From the NCBI GenBank assembly GCA_024734555.1, contig JANPWX010000081.1, positions 2,130,431-2,194,430 of the forward strand: a DNA stretch of 64,000 bases, in the 5' to 3' direction. Origin of the DNA: Trochalopteron elliotii. Taxonomy: Eukaryota > Chordata > Aves > Passeriformes > Leiothrichidae. The position numbers and the translations under genes are program-made. The notes under the pieces were generated by a model, which saw only the letters and a program-made list of their open reading frames with translations, made no database searches and was not told the DNA's origin. Shown here one piece after another: positions 51,865 to 64,000 of this stretch. The first letter of the stretch is position 1; every line of letters starts with the position of its first letter.

Positions 51865-54612
51865 CACAAATCAACTCACACCATGAGTTACTTTCACATC
51901 AGGCATTGCACTGACAGAGGTGTCTTAGCAAAAGCAATGTCCTTGCAGCCTTTGCTGAATGTCAAGATGAAAATTCAGGAAGAGATCTCACTGCTTCTAC
52001 GCAGGCTAAGGATTTTATCAGCCTGAAGAAAGCCTCCTGGCCCCAAAGATCACAATAAAAGGGCAGTGGTTCTGCTGTCCTGGTCAAGAACTGAAGACAG
52101 GTACCAATTTCCAAATGTCCTCGTAAGTGCTGACACAAGCTGAACTGCTGACCCTCAAAAATGTTGTATTTTTTATTTAAAATGTGTTAATTTTTTTCCT
52201 CATTTGGATGATTTTTTTCTGAGCATTTTCTTGTAAAGGACAACGTAAGATATCAGCCAAGCAACTTGACAGAAGTAAAGATACCTTCAGAGGTCAGTCT
52301 CCTCTCTTTACCCAAAAGAGCCTTCCCCATTTGTGTTTCTACAAAAAGTTTAGGGAGCTAAGTGAGTCTCAAATATTCTGGTGGTACCTGAACAAATTAA
52401 AATTCAGAACAGCCTCCTGCCTCATATATCTCAGAGAACCTCCTCTGCTGCTACCCTGCTGGGGGAGAAAGGCCAAGGGTAAGGACTTTCCCACTAGGAC
52501 TCCATGATGAGAAAACAGAACCTTTCCACTTGCCCAGGTGTACTTCCAAGTTAGCAAATAAATTCCATCTGTAAATGAGGGTTTGAGTGGGTCACTGCTT
52601 TTACCAAAACACTGCCGGTGGAACACCTTTCACAGCAATCTCTCCTCAGGAAAGCAGAAGGACATAAGTACAGTGGGTTTTCAAGTGAAAAAAACAACCA
52701 AGGTCTAATTTTAAAGAGGAGAACATATAAAAGCTACCATACCTTGTCTCATTGCCTGAGACACCTCGAGATCCTCAGTATTTTCTCAAAAATTATGGCT
52801 CCCTCATTCCTCGGCACATGGTTACTGCATGGGAGCATTATTTACAACACCACTCTGCCTCCCTTCACAATTCAGGAGTATTTTAAAGCTGTGCTTCAGA
52901 AAACTCTGAGCCAAGCAAGCAAAGCTTTCTGGTGTGAAAGGACACTTGGCAAACTGAATTAGTTGTGGTTTGTTAGCCTGGTTAGTAATTCTTTTTATAA
53001 GCTCCACTCTCTGCTGCCAACAGTGTGGCTCTGCTGGGCCTCAGGATGATCCTACTGATAACATCTCCCTGTCCTCCCACATATTGGCTCCATCGAACCA
53101 ATCAAATAAAATCAAGTTATGTCTAAATATTTGCTGTAAGAAGTTTCAGCAGCTTATATGACTCTGTGGTGTTAATCAATTAATTCCAGTCTCGCAACAT
53201 AAATGGGAATAATTTTAGACTGAGTCAAATGAAAAGAAGTGTATTTTTGTATTTTGTCCCAGTAAAGGATGAAATATAAAACTACAAGACTTTTAGTAAG
53301 ATGTCTGGGAAACACTGTCTTCCTATCTTTTCTTTTAATTGTATTTTAATTCATGTATTATATGTGATGAAATTCATGAAATTTCTTCGGAAAGCTGATG
53401 CAAATTACACCACTACTAATGTGTTTTATCTACTCAGTGTATGTCATACATAAAAAAATATTTCCCCACTGGTAACATGATTAATGAAAGGTCCATTTTT
53501 ACTTTTTCCATAAATTCCTGTTACCTGTGATTGTACTCTCACCCCCAGGATTTCAACTTCAGCATTCCTAAAGGTATTATGCATTTCACATTTTTACTGC
53601 AGATTGTACAGAACCTATATTGTTTGATACTGTAATAGGCTGAAATTATTGCTCACACTTGGAACGGAAGAACAAGCCCTTCCAAAACAAAAAGCTGCAT
53701 TTCCTACCACAACAGAAATTTAGACACAGCAGAATGTGTCCTCCCATTACATTTCTCACTGCCATTGACACTTTCCCTAATAGCAGTGAAAAGCTCTCAC
53801 TTAAGCCTCTCACTAATATACATAAAATAAATTTCTCTGTATGAAGCTGAATATTATCATCAGACTTGAAACATCATCTTGTTGAAGTAATATAAGTGCA
53901 TTTGCTTAAAGATGCTGAAAAGATTGATTGCTTTTTTACTAGCAGAAAATTCTTGCCACTTGGTAATAAATACTTACTAATTATGCAACAGACAGGAAAT
54001 TAGGAAAGTGCCACATGGCAGTTACTAAAAGCACCAAAATAATAATTCCAACCTCCAGCTACAGAATATTATTATTTAACCTTACTCCACAACTCTGATG
54101 ATCATTATCACTTCCAATGTGATACTTGGAAGAGCCACTGGATGAGCACTGCCTGTGAGTGACAGCTCCATCCTACTGATTGAGCCACAACATATTAAAA
54201 AGAAGATCACATCATTTAACATGGGGATGTGACTAATCATACATTTAGTCTCTTAGCCATTATTGATATTAGGTACATTTAAATCAGTCATGTCATGCTT
54301 AATAACAGAAAGTCAGTTTGAATAGAACAGTTAGCTTTTCAGCGACATTTGTTTTCAGAAGTCAAGCTCTGGCTGAGCTTTGTGTTTAATATCAAAATAT
54401 CCAAGCTACTGGGTGCATCATGATCAAAAGCAAAGCCTGAATCATAATGAGGATGGAAAGTGTAAACAGCCAGATGACACGGAAGATCACTGCAAATGTC
54501 TACTTAATTTCATATGAACTAAACGGAAAAGGGTTTTCTGTCTTTAAGGACTTTTTTCCTGGCAAATGGGACATAATTATTTTTTGTGACAACCTGAGCT
54601 TGGTTCTCTTAC

Positions 54613-54736
54613 CCATGGTTTCTGAAGTCTGGCTGCCAACTACACGAAGAAGCATTGGCTGACTGCTGCCTGACCTCTGCAAAGAGGTAGAAGGAGATGA
54701 CAGTGTTGTACCATTCACCTTGGCATCTGCCTGTGG
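54613..54736 (-). CDS. DMD: Dystrophin exon 76 (C-terminal region)
   Basis: The 124-base exon begins in phase 0 at PQADAKVNGTT and ends SQTSETM plus the first base of a Gly codon. The acceptor is caattccag and the donor is gtaagag, a strong consensus. The encoded stretch follows the coiled coil and is Ser/Thr-rich (LSSPSTSLQRSGSSQPMLLR), so it is probably flexible and phosphorylatable; that last point is inference from composition. Differences from remembered human dystrophin are conservative: QAD for QAE, TTL for TTV, RSG for RSD and SET for SDS. It is separated from exon 75 by the shortest intron in the window, 349 bases. Confidence 0.97.
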
Positions 54737-55085
54737 CTGGAATTGAAGAAAAAAGTGATATTGCTATTAACAGCTCACTACTTTATATCTCTGTAATTTT
54801 TATTTATTCCATGAATACACACAATTTTCAGTTTATTTTTAAGTAAATTCATCCATGCAAGCAATACATTTTAATTCTGAATAAAACAAGGAAGAAGGCT
54901 GAATAAGCACACTGAAACCTGATTCCCACATTCTCACTTGCAACCTGTAAGAAACAGTTTTGTACTTTTCTCTGACTCGCCTCTACAGATATGATTTCTT
55001 GGTATGTTCTTGCTATCGATAACGCTTCACACCCTGTTTGGAAAATTACTCTTCAGAGACCAAGACGAAATGCCTGAGGACTCAC
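54737..55085 (-). other. DMD: DMD intron 75
   Basis: A short 349-base intron with donor gtgagt and acceptor caattccag. Nothing else is visible in it. Confidence 0.93.
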
Positions 55086-55329
55086 CTGCTCCAGCAGCTG
55101 CCTCAGCCTGTGCAGCTGCGATTCCAGCTGTTTGTTGTGATCCTCCAGGATCTGCATCCTGGCCTCCAGGCGGCCCTTGTGCTGGCGGAGCAGCTTGGCT
55201 TCTGCGATGAGCTCGGCGTCGCGGGGGCTCTGCGGGGACACCGGCATCATCTCCGGCGGGGACGGCAGCGGGGACAGGCCCTTGTGCTCGTGCTGCTGCT
55301 TCAGCCGGTCATACTCTGCCTGCAGGTTC
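55086..55329 (-). CDS. DMD: Dystrophin exon 75 (dystrobrevin-binding coiled coils)
   Basis: The exon is 244 bases: one base finishing the Arg codon from exon 74, then 81 codons from [16 protein letters not shown] to [11 protein letters not shown]. The acceptor is gtcaccag and the donor is gtgagt. It finishes coiled-coil helix 1, crosses a proline-rich linker ([18 protein letters not shown]) and encodes helix 2, rich in heptad leucines ([20 protein letters not shown]). These helices pair with the matching coiled coil of dystrobrevin inside the dystrophin complex. The protein is almost unchanged from human; MMPV replaces MMPT in the linker. Unlike the surrounding AT-rich introns, the exon is very GC- and CpG-rich, especially from about 55170 to 55310, which mainly affects third codon positions. 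Reading past the donor adds a few residues and then stops, supporting the splice position. Confidence 0.98.
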
Positions 55330-58300
55330 CTGGTGACAAGTGACAAGAGGGCAAAAGCTTTATGGTGTGATGTGTCTCACTTCTCAGGGCCCACCTGCAT
55401 CAACTGCCCTTCCCTCTCCTAAATGCACACACCTGTGGGCTTGCTCCCTGCAGGTCCCCACAATCTGGTATTAGATGGATCTGTGATGCAAGTTGCCTAA
55501 AGGCTCTTGGCATCACCAGAACTCACAGCTGATTCTCTCCCAGGGTACCTCATGCAGGAGACTCCAGACATCCTCCCAAAGCCAGGAATGGGCTGTCCTG
55601 GGCTCAGCCCTCCCTCAGCTTCCTGCCCTTTATCCTCCCCAGCAGAAGTGGGACTGCCAGTTCCCTTCCACACATGGCTACACCTGAGGAGCCATTAGTG
55701 CTAAAGGAGGACTCAGAGTTACCACAGCACGTCACAAACACTAAACCAAAGCAGGGACCACCTGGCTGGTCGATCTGTTTTACAGATGAGAAACCTCAGA
55801 GAGGCAGCCACACAAAAAGTCAGAGCAAAACACAGAACTTGGCTGTCAGTCAGGTCATATCATTCTCCTCTCTTCGGATCTGCAAATGCATTTCCAGCCT
55901 AAGGCAAAAATTATTAACTGAAGATGAGAATTAGTAACCCAGTCTGTTAAACGGAACTGCACTGACCTTTGGGGCTATAATTTCCATTGTCTTTGTCCTG
56001 CCTAGAGTGCTACTGTCTACTGTAACTTTATGGCACTGCTAAGCTTTTTCTTTTATTCCATAAAACTCCAATTTTACTTCAGTAAAACGTTCCATAGATT
56101 AATATGATCTACAGTGCTCCACATGAAACAAAAAATCTACTGAGCAGGGAAAGCACAGAAGGTAAGAAACTGAAACCTTGTTAAAGATAACACTCCAAAA
56201 CCGCAAAAATAGTAACTTGTAGCAGAAACTTCCTAGGCAAGGGAGGCCTAACAAACTGCACTGGGATTTCATTGCTATGATGTTCTTCTACAGCTTCCCA
56301 GAGGGGAAAAAAAGGCTCGACACTCTGGTAACTGCTTACTCATCACAAGCACTGACCCAGATTTTACTTTTTCCAACTCGCTCTTATTTGAGGTTGTGAG
56401 AACAGACACCTTTTGCCAGTTCTGCCTGCAAACCACAACACATTGTGACAGTTTGGTCTGGAAGCTTAACAGTACCTCAGAAAGCTCCCAAAAAACCCAC
56501 TTCTAAAAGAACATTATTGTGACCAGAAGGAGAACTGAAGAAAGACGGATCATTTCATACAGCTGAGAAAGCAACGCCAAGGACAAAGACAAGCCACTGA
56601 CTGTTCTTCAAAGATCCCTGTGCTCCTCAGCAGCTGCATGATGGACATGTCCAAACCTGGGACTGTGGCACCCCCAACCCACACAATCCCTAAGGGATGT
56701 CTGACCTATATGATCCCTCCTCTGCAGAAATTTTAAACTATTGAAAAAAATAAGGGCTAATAATTTTTAACTTCGGGCTGTTTCAAAATTCAAGATTTCT
56801 TCCCTTAAAACCCACACAAAGAGAGAGAACTATAGAGAGGTTGTTTTTTTTCCAGTGAAGTTTTTTGTTTTAGTGAAATACAGAATTTCAAGTTCATGAA
56901 AATTATCTAGAAAAAAAGGGCTATCTATACTGGGAATAGATATTGTCATGTAAGTTATGCCTTCCGCCTGACTTAATGTCTTCTGATACTTCTAGCTGAA
57001 CAAACTGGTGAATAATTAATAAAAATACAAAAGGGAATAGGAATGAACACGACAACGTGTTCATTACACATGGTGTTATTGCTGACTGAAGTTTATACAG
57101 GGATGATCATCAAGCCTGCTTTTCACAAAGTCCACAGATAGTGGCTGTCACTACCCCATGAGGAATTTCCCAGATGCACAATACAGCCCATACTCTACCA
57201 ACAGCAGACTCTAAAGTTTGAAGTGCTGTAAAGCAAAAGATAAAACATCACCCTAAGGGAAACTAAATAAATGCACTTGGTCATACTTAAAACATAATCA
57301 GATACCTAGCTACACAGAAATCTGCAATTATCACCTGTATCAACACAGAGAAGTCCTTCCAGTAATGGTGGTATTGAAATACAAGTAAGGACCAGGGAGT
57401 AATTCAGACAAAAATCCTTTCATGTCTGATAAAAAATAATTAAAAAATCTTTCTTGAAAGCCTACTGAAAAAAAATATGTAAAAGATATTGCATTTTTTC
57501 CAACCAGAGGTATGTCAGGATTTGGGAGTTCTGTAATTAAATACTGTAATAGTGTTGGAACAAAGGAATGTAATTTTGAAGGATGCATGTGGGTTTTTCC
57601 AGTGCACCTGTATTACTGAGTTTTCCAGCTGCACCTTTTCAGTCCAGCTACACAGTCCTCCATCCAGAGAACTGAGATTCATTGTAGCTTCAGAGGCATG
57701 AGTGATGTGCAGTGCACACAATCAATAATAACTGGGATCTAAACATACAGCAGTGAAGAGGTGTATTAACATAATGAAAAAAAAGCTGAAAATTAAAAAA
57801 GGAAAGAATTTGAAAAATGCTGTAAGAATATCCTAAGAGAGAATAAATGGTGCTTATTCCTCCTTCTGGAACAGTTTTAATCTGTGTGGTGAAAGGGCTG
57901 TTGCTGTGAGCCAGGCACCCAAGGCACTGCCCACAGCCCTCAGGGTTCTGAGGAGAAGCACTCTCTGACACTTTCACCATAAAATAGGACATAAGAGAAA
58001 GGGGAGATACAAACATGCTCCTCTCTAAATGAATGCAACTGAGCAAGCATGGGCAGCACATGGAAACCTCACCTGCCTCCACCACAGCTCAGAGTGGGTG
58101 ACTTTGACATCTGGCTGTCACAAACAAACAATGCTGCTGCATGTACTCATCACTGGAAAATGAACCCTTCCTCAGTAAGAGAATATTCAAAAAACCCCAT
58201 AGATTCTATTTACAACACTAGCAACTCTTGGAGGCATTTGTGAAGAAGAGTAACATAGGAAGCATGCAGTGTAACCTTGATTTATGCAACTGTACAGAGC

Positions 58301-61300
58301 TGAGTAGTAAAGAGTGCATGAATTATTAATCACATCTATCACTGGCAGCATTAATTGCCTGGTGACAGAAATCCTAGTGGACTCTGTTTGCTGAGTAGTC
58401 CTCTCAAAGGCAATTGAGAATTTGTGAATACATGTTATTTCTCATCTCCCTACAGAAAATCAGTGGTCTGAAGGAACAGACAAAGATTGCAACTGAACCA
58501 GCTACCCCCTGTCCCTCACTAGAATGACAGTGTTTACTCAGGATGCTTCACACTCCGAAAATCTAGTTCCCCTTCTCCAATGCCAAAACAAATACCAAAA
58601 GGAGCCACAGCATGTTTAGAAATGCATCACTTTCTTGCTGTTGGCAACTATACAGAAGGAACTTATGTGAGGAGGCCATTCATCATTCTTCAGATTTGAA
58701 GGAACACCAAAACAGGGCAGCTTTGAGATTCAGGGTGTCAGTGCTTTCTCTGGTGGCACACAGCCCACTGCACTCCCACTGCAAGTCAGGAAAAGCAAAG
58801 GAATGGCAAATAGCTCTGGCTGGAGATCTCATCTACTTAGTTCTTGTTACAGGACAGCTCAGAGCTGGGAGGAAGAGGAGAGAACATGACAGAAGTCTCC
58901 CTCTCACACTGAAGAACTCAGTTCAACTAAAATATCAGGAAACATCCACTTTCCTGACTCATTAAAATAGCAGGAAGGCATTTGAATTCTTTGCAAAAAG
59001 TTTTGACTCTGCCACTGCAGAACCACATGCTTTCTATTTAATGCCACTACAGTACACCCTAGCCAGTATTACCTATCCTACTTGTGCAACCTATGTAATG
59101 TATTGCTTTAGATGGACAACAAAAACTTGTCTTCTCTCTCCCTGAAATACATTCACTCTTGAGGAAATAGTTTTTGAAGGGGTTTTATAATTGGATTTTT
59201 CTTTTATATTGCAATACAGTAATAATGCCTTCAATAGCAAGATTGCTTTTTGTCTGTTGAATACAGAAATGGTCTTATCACAATATTCCATGTGATGCAG
59301 AACTCAGCATAAGCCTGAAGACGTAAAACTCAAATAAAACATTTTCAGCCATTGAAAATATTCACTAAAATGCTCACATTTTAACAAATATAAATTATTT
59401 AGCAGCCAAATCTTAGCCATACATTATTTAAGGAAGTCATACTTACAAGCTACAGATGCACCAAGGTCTTAAAATGCTAGCAGATAAATAATGAATATCT
59501 AACAAGAGGTCCTTGGAACTGACAAAACCCCAGCCAGAACCACGTCACAGCTAGCTTAGTTTGTAAGTTAGAGAATGCATTTCAGAAGAATTCAAAATAG
59601 GCAACAGAGTTTTTAAACTGTCCAAAAGCAAAACCTCAGAATTACAATTTCAAAGGGTCTTTTTCATTTAAGCAACAAGTCAAGATGGAAATACCTGGGA
59701 GGCCAGGAACTGCAGCTGAAACCCAAATGAAGGTCAGAATTCAATCAACAGCTCAAAAGAGACAAAGCAAAAGAGAAAAGGGCTTTTTTGAAAAGCAGGA
59801 AACTGTGGAGAGCAGAAGAAAAAGAGAAATGACAATGAGGTGTTCCCAGCATCACAGCCCTGCTTCTTCTTGGTACTTGATACTGAGGCATCACTTGTGG
59901 CTGCTTTCCTGGGAGCTGCTGAGAAGTGACTGCATGGCCTGATTCTTACTGTAGAAGTGTACAAGACACAGCAGAGAGAGCTAAACCTGAGTTGTCAGAA
60001 GTTATCACAAGTGTGGTAACTGCAACAGGAGTCGGGCCAACACAGGCAGGAAAGGGCAACTCGTGCACCACATCCAGCTCAGCAGCAGCAAGGAGATGCA
60101 CCCCAGGAACAAAGGAATGCCTCCATCCTGAGGCAGTAATTAAAGTTTACATGGAGGGTGTTTTAGGATATGCATGGGAAGGAAGATGTGTTCACCCACT
60201 GGAACCAGGTTCACACAGGGAATTAGGTGTCAGGCTGCAGATTACCTTTGGCAACAGCCAAGAAAGGTTTGTGCAAACTTGACGGAGGAGAACGACTAGG
60301 GAATAGAAATCTAAAGGGACAGAACTGTTTTTAAAAGTAGCTAAGTTATATTAATGCCTCCTGACTGATCCTGTCTGATGAGCTTATTTTTCTAAACAGG
60401 AACCAGTATTTCATCCATAAAATCACGGTCATCTGGCTGTGACAAGCAACCAGGACAACAATAACTTTTCAGCAGCTACCTTACATTTTACATGCAAGTT
60501 ATTTATAGCAGTTTGCAAAGACAAAAGTCATGATTTTGTCATAATCAGTAAAAATCAGGGCAGTGTGACCTCCACGCTGTGAGACAGAGCTCTCTGGGCC
60601 TGCTGTGTTGAGCACCCACAAAAGGCAAAGCTGCCTGTGGTGGCATCCCATTGTCCATAACTGTGCCTCCAGTAGTACAGGTGAGAAAAACAACCTTACA
60701 GACTACAGCTCCAGTTTAATCCAGGACTGGTAAACTTCAAACCAGGTATTTTTAAGGTGTAATTCCAGCCAGAGATCTTTTGCCATCCCTCATCAGTAAC
60801 TGCTAAATTAAATAAAGCCCATGCTGAAATTTAAGGCATGAACTCCCAAGGGGTTTTTAGCTTATTTAGCTATCTAGATCCATGTCATACTAGTTTTCAT
60901 ATCCTACCTTTCTAACCTAAAACAAGTCTGCTTTAAAAGTCACCCTCCCTTCTGCTAGGCAGCTTATTTTGTATACAGAGAGACAAGCATTATCATTTTT
61001 TCCTTCTTCCATGATGCACCACATATTGCTGTTTAAAAAAATAACACCCATCTCCTGAAAATGAAGCTATGTCATAATCTGTATTGTACTAGCTACTAGA
61101 TATTTCTTAGCTACAGTCCTGAGCATGCAAAGTGTGATGTTTTATTTCAAAATACTGATTTTTCTCCACTATAGAAAGCACTTGGGCTTTACGTGCTATG
61201 TAGTAGGAAGTTTGTGGTTTGTTTCAAACAAAATCTCCCTGCTGTTCAGTGAGCAAGAGCTTTGTTTACTACAGCTTTCTGTGTGAAATATCTTCCTCAT

Positions 61301-62071
61301 TCTTGATGCCTACAATCTCCATTCTCTCAAATCCTCCTGATAAAAAGTCTCTGATGGAGCCACTGTAATTGAGTAGCACCATCCAAAGAAGATATACATG
61401 GAGAGAAGATCTATGACACTGCCAACTCTTGCATTATTTCCTTGACAAGCCTCAGGTAAATGATTAGTGCATTAAACCCTCAATATAAGCAGAACTACTA
61501 ACTCTTACAGAATTAAGAAAAAAAAAAGCATGAAAATGCCAATAGACTGTACTATAAAAATCCGATTGTGGAAGGCAAACAAACCCATTTTTTTTGGTAG
61601 AACTAAATGTTTTATATTTGACAATCTGGTTTTGATAATCCACAGTTGTAATTACCAGTCTTCCAGGGTCAAGATCTGATTTTTGTGCTGATGACACAAG
61701 GTTCCAGAGTACTGTATAAAGAGGACTGCAGATGCTTCATGTATGCAGTTGGGTTTTTTTAATGGTGATTAATGAAAATAACTTCAATTGAATTTAAAGT
61801 TAGAAGTGGTAAATGACACTTTGTATTGAAAGACTAAAGAAATGGCAAGAAGCAACACCAAACAAAGAGAACAGAGAGAGGATCCAACTTTTACCCACTA
61901 TGAAATTAGTCATATTTGTCTTGTTTGACAGAAGGAAATGCAGTTTTATAACTCATTTTATCCCTAAAATAAAAAGACACTTAGCTGTGCCTATTAGCTG
62001 CAACCTAATGTGCAGTATAATTATTTTTCAGACTTTTTACTTCAAGTTCAGCAGCTGGTGGTGTAACCCAC
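55330..62071 (-). other. DMD: DMD intron 74
   Basis: The 6742-base intron starts gtgggt and ends gtcaccag. It is mostly AT-rich unique-looking sequence. I found no CR1, LTR or gene-like open frame in it. Confidence 0.9.
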
Positions 62072-62230
62072 CTGTTTTCCTCCTCCAGGTCTGCAAGGAT
62101 TCTCTCCAGCTCCCCTCTTTCCTCACTCTCCAGAGAAATCAGGATCTGGGCAGGGCTTCGGGGCTGGCTCAGGGGGGACTCCTGGTTCAGACTTTGGCAG
62201 TAGTGCTGGATTAACAAGTGTTCATCATCG
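62072..62230 (-). CDS. DMD: Dystrophin exon 74 (syntrophin-binding end and start of coiled coil)
   Basis: This 159-base exon reads one base, 52 codons and two bases. It starts [14 protein letters not shown] and ends ILADLEEEN, with the split Arg codon completed by exon 75. The acceptor is ttttccag just above 62230 and the donor is gtgggt just below 62072. The first half belongs to the region that in mammals binds syntrophins and is subject to alternative splicing with exons 71-73. The second half ([20 protein letters not shown]) starts the first of two amphipathic coiled-coil helices that bind dystrobrevin. The only difference I note from the remembered human protein is Asp to Glu in the SLNQ-E-SPLS stretch. 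Exon 73 is not in the window, so the codon shared with it cannot be read fully. The length equals human exon 74. Confidence 0.98.
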
Positions 62231-64000
62231 CTGGAAAACAGAGGAGGATGAAACAGGCTGTTCCCTTCCTTCTTTTCAACTTCACAGTGAATATGAGGAG
62301 ATGATTCACTCCTAGTCTCTCATTTCTTACAAAGAGATTTGCTGAACTCTTTGCAACCAACAGCAGAGCAATGCACCTTAAAACAAATCTGCTGACCTGT
62401 TTCACTGAGTCTCTGGTAATTTTCCTTCTGTGCAGAGACCACCTCCCTCCTTCTCAGCTTCTCAGATACTTAAAGCCAAGTTTTGCAACAGCTGACAACC
62501 TCAGCTCTCCTCTTTTGACAAACTTCAATTAGGAATTTGCTTGCAAAAAAAAAAAGCAATCTTCTGCTGCCTGATCTGCATTGTGGAAGGGTCACTCAAG
62601 CAAAGGCAATGCATTTGTTTTTGTACCTACAAACTCTTCTTATGTAGTAAGTGTGTGCTTTATTTATCTTTTTTTTTCTGTAACATTCTAAACTAAGTAA
62701 ACAAAGGAAAACGCCTGAATTAATAAAATGAAGGATGTTATTTTCCACTCAGATGTTTGGCTTTTTTTAAATTTAGAAGTGATGTACACTGTCAGAATAC
62801 AAATATGTTCTGTTTAATACATATGATCTCTTTCTCTATTTCTATTGCCCCTGAAGCTGTCTGGCATCTGAAACAAAAATATCTCTAGAAGAGAAAAGGA
62901 AATACAATTCTGAAGACCTCAATCACCTCCCAGAACTACATGGATTATTTTAGATGTGGTTTAGGTGCTAAGGAGATGCATCCAAGCTCTAAGCAATGCA
63001 ACTTACACCAGCAGTCACTGAGAAACCATGAAAGGTTTCTCCTGACACCATAAGACAGTGTCAATAAAAATGACACTGCTGCTGGAGATCTCACAGAACA
63101 AAATAATTCAGACTAGTCAGTCTATGTTTTTTTTCTGTTATGTTTCTAAACCAGAACTTAACAGGCATTTTGAACAGCTGTTATTGTTCAAAAACTATAA
63201 TCTTCCTTGTTTTCATTTTGTTCTGAAAATGTTAATGATGCAATTTTATGACTGCAGGAGTGCCAAAGCAATGTAGAGCACATTAACATTAGTTCATAAA
63301 AGAGAAGAATTAATTTTTCACAAAAGGAGAGGCTTGCCAGTTCCTAAATTTATACTTTTCATGAAGCATTTCAACTGTAATTTCCTTTAAACCACTGCTT
63401 TGCATTTATAAATATTCTTACGGATCATAAGTGAATTAAGAGTGAACAAGTGACATAACTACTGCAATAAAATGTCACTTTACAATCATACTCTTTTTGT
63501 GTGATTTTCAGCCTGCACCGATATTTTATACATCATTGCAGTGACACTATAAAATAAAATGTTTTGTGATATACAAATGTATAAGTTGTGTTTTTATTTC
63601 CTGCCTTCCTTGTTTCCATCTACCACTCTACCTGTACTGATTAGCCAAATAATCCAAACCCGGCAAGAATAACGAATAATACTTAAGCATAATCTGACAA
63701 GCAAAATCGAAGTAATTACATTTGTGCATCCATGTTAAGCTTTGATTTTGCTGCAATTTGTATCTATCTGGGTAACATTTCTTCCAAAATTCAAAATGCA
63801 CAGTTTTATCCTCATTTTAATAGTACAAACTGAGGAATAAACTGGATAGTCAACTTACTAATTGAATCACGCTAGTACAATTTCCAGTTGACCAAAAAAA
63901 TGAACTGAACAGTGAGACCAAAGTGTAATACAAGAGATACAGTGTATGCATGATTTCCATGACAAGGACACTGAAATATTTCAGTGGGACAACACAAAAT
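62231..64000 (-). other. DMD: DMD intron 73 (partial)
   Basis: At least 1770 bases precede exon 74. I looked for exon 73, which should encode the stretch before DDEHLL, and did not see it, so it lies beyond the window. Nothing else is recognised. Confidence 0.85.

Larger units (their letters stand above)
50626..54612 (-). other. DMD: DMD intron 76
   Basis: The 3987-base intron starts gtaagag and ends ctttgcag. It contains two diverged copies of a roughly 130-base element (50903-51030 and 51735-51864). The rest is AT-rich with no recognised gene or transposon. Confidence 0.9.
33504..64000 (-). other. DMD: Dystrophin gene, 3' part (exons 74-79 with introns)
   Basis: Six exons on the minus strand together encode the C-terminal end of dystrophin, the cytoskeletal protein that links actin to the dystroglycan complex at the muscle membrane and other membranes. 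Each exon has an AG acceptor and a GT donor, lengths fit the human exon series, and the reading frame continues across all junctions to a stop in the last exon. The window enters the gene in intron 73, so actin-binding domain, spectrin repeats, WW and ZZ domains lie beyond position 64000. Short C-terminal isoforms such as Dp71 would share these exons, but their promoters are upstream and not in view. Intron sizes here are at least 1770 (intron 73, partial), then 6742, 349, 3987, 8052 and 6492 bases. Dystrophin rather than utrophin is called because of near-identity to remembered dystrophin, including the alternative tail and the 3' UTR. Confidence 0.98.

Noticed and set aside
55004..55343. Antisense open frames over exon 75
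   Set aside because: They are shadows of the GC-rich dystrophin coding exon on the opposite strand.
62231..64000. DMD exon 73
   Set aside because: I searched the minus strand for the sequence encoding the stretch before DDEHLL and found none, so it lies upstream of the window.

Overview
The window is vertebrate nuclear DNA, almost certainly from a bird and probably a songbird. It carries short 3' fragments of CR1 LINEs, the typical avian repeat. It also has LTRs resembling avian ERVs, vertebrate-style split exons with GT/AG borders, and no dense bacterial-type gene packing. The only protein-coding gene I can support is the 3' end of dystrophin (DMD), on the minus strand. Species assignment is an inference.

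Layout, right to left in the direction of transcription. 62231-64000 is the end of intron 73. Exon 74 is at 62072-62230, exon 75 at 55086-55329, exon 76 at 54613-54736, exon 77 at 50533-50625 and exon 78 at 42449-42480. Exon 79 starts at 35956 and has only 12 coding bases, followed by a 3' UTR of about 2.4 kb. The UTR ends just after an AATAAA at 33527-33522. Exon lengths (159, 244, 124, 93 and 32) agree with the human gene as I remember it, and every junction keeps frame. The exons encode the end of the syntrophin-binding region, the two dystrobrevin-binding coiled-coil helices and the C-terminal tail. If the 32-base exon 78 is skipped, exon 79 is read in another frame that stays open for exactly 31 residues, the length of the alternative human tail. 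A cluster of MBNL-type YGCY motifs lies just downstream of exon 78.

1 to about 33503 lies downstream of DMD and holds no gene I can recognise. In other vertebrates the next genes are TAB3 and GK, but I saw no exon of either. This half contains two CR1 tails, two minus-strand LTRs (13552-13991 ERVL-like; 27220-27937 with a TATA-like box and a poly(A)-signal hairpin), long homopolymer and polypyrimidine tracts, a TTTTGTGTCR tandem array, a tetranucleotide microsatellite and G-rich stretches. A CpG-retaining stretch at about 5380-6010 could be a conserved regulatory element. The many open frames here, including one of 327 codons, have no recognisable homology and look like chance in GC-rich sequence.

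I found no undescribed multi-gene system. The points most worth following are the dual-frame coding of exon 79 with the adjacent splicing-motif cluster, a diverged duplicated element in intron 76, and a palindrome with duplicated flanks beside the CR1 in intron 78.
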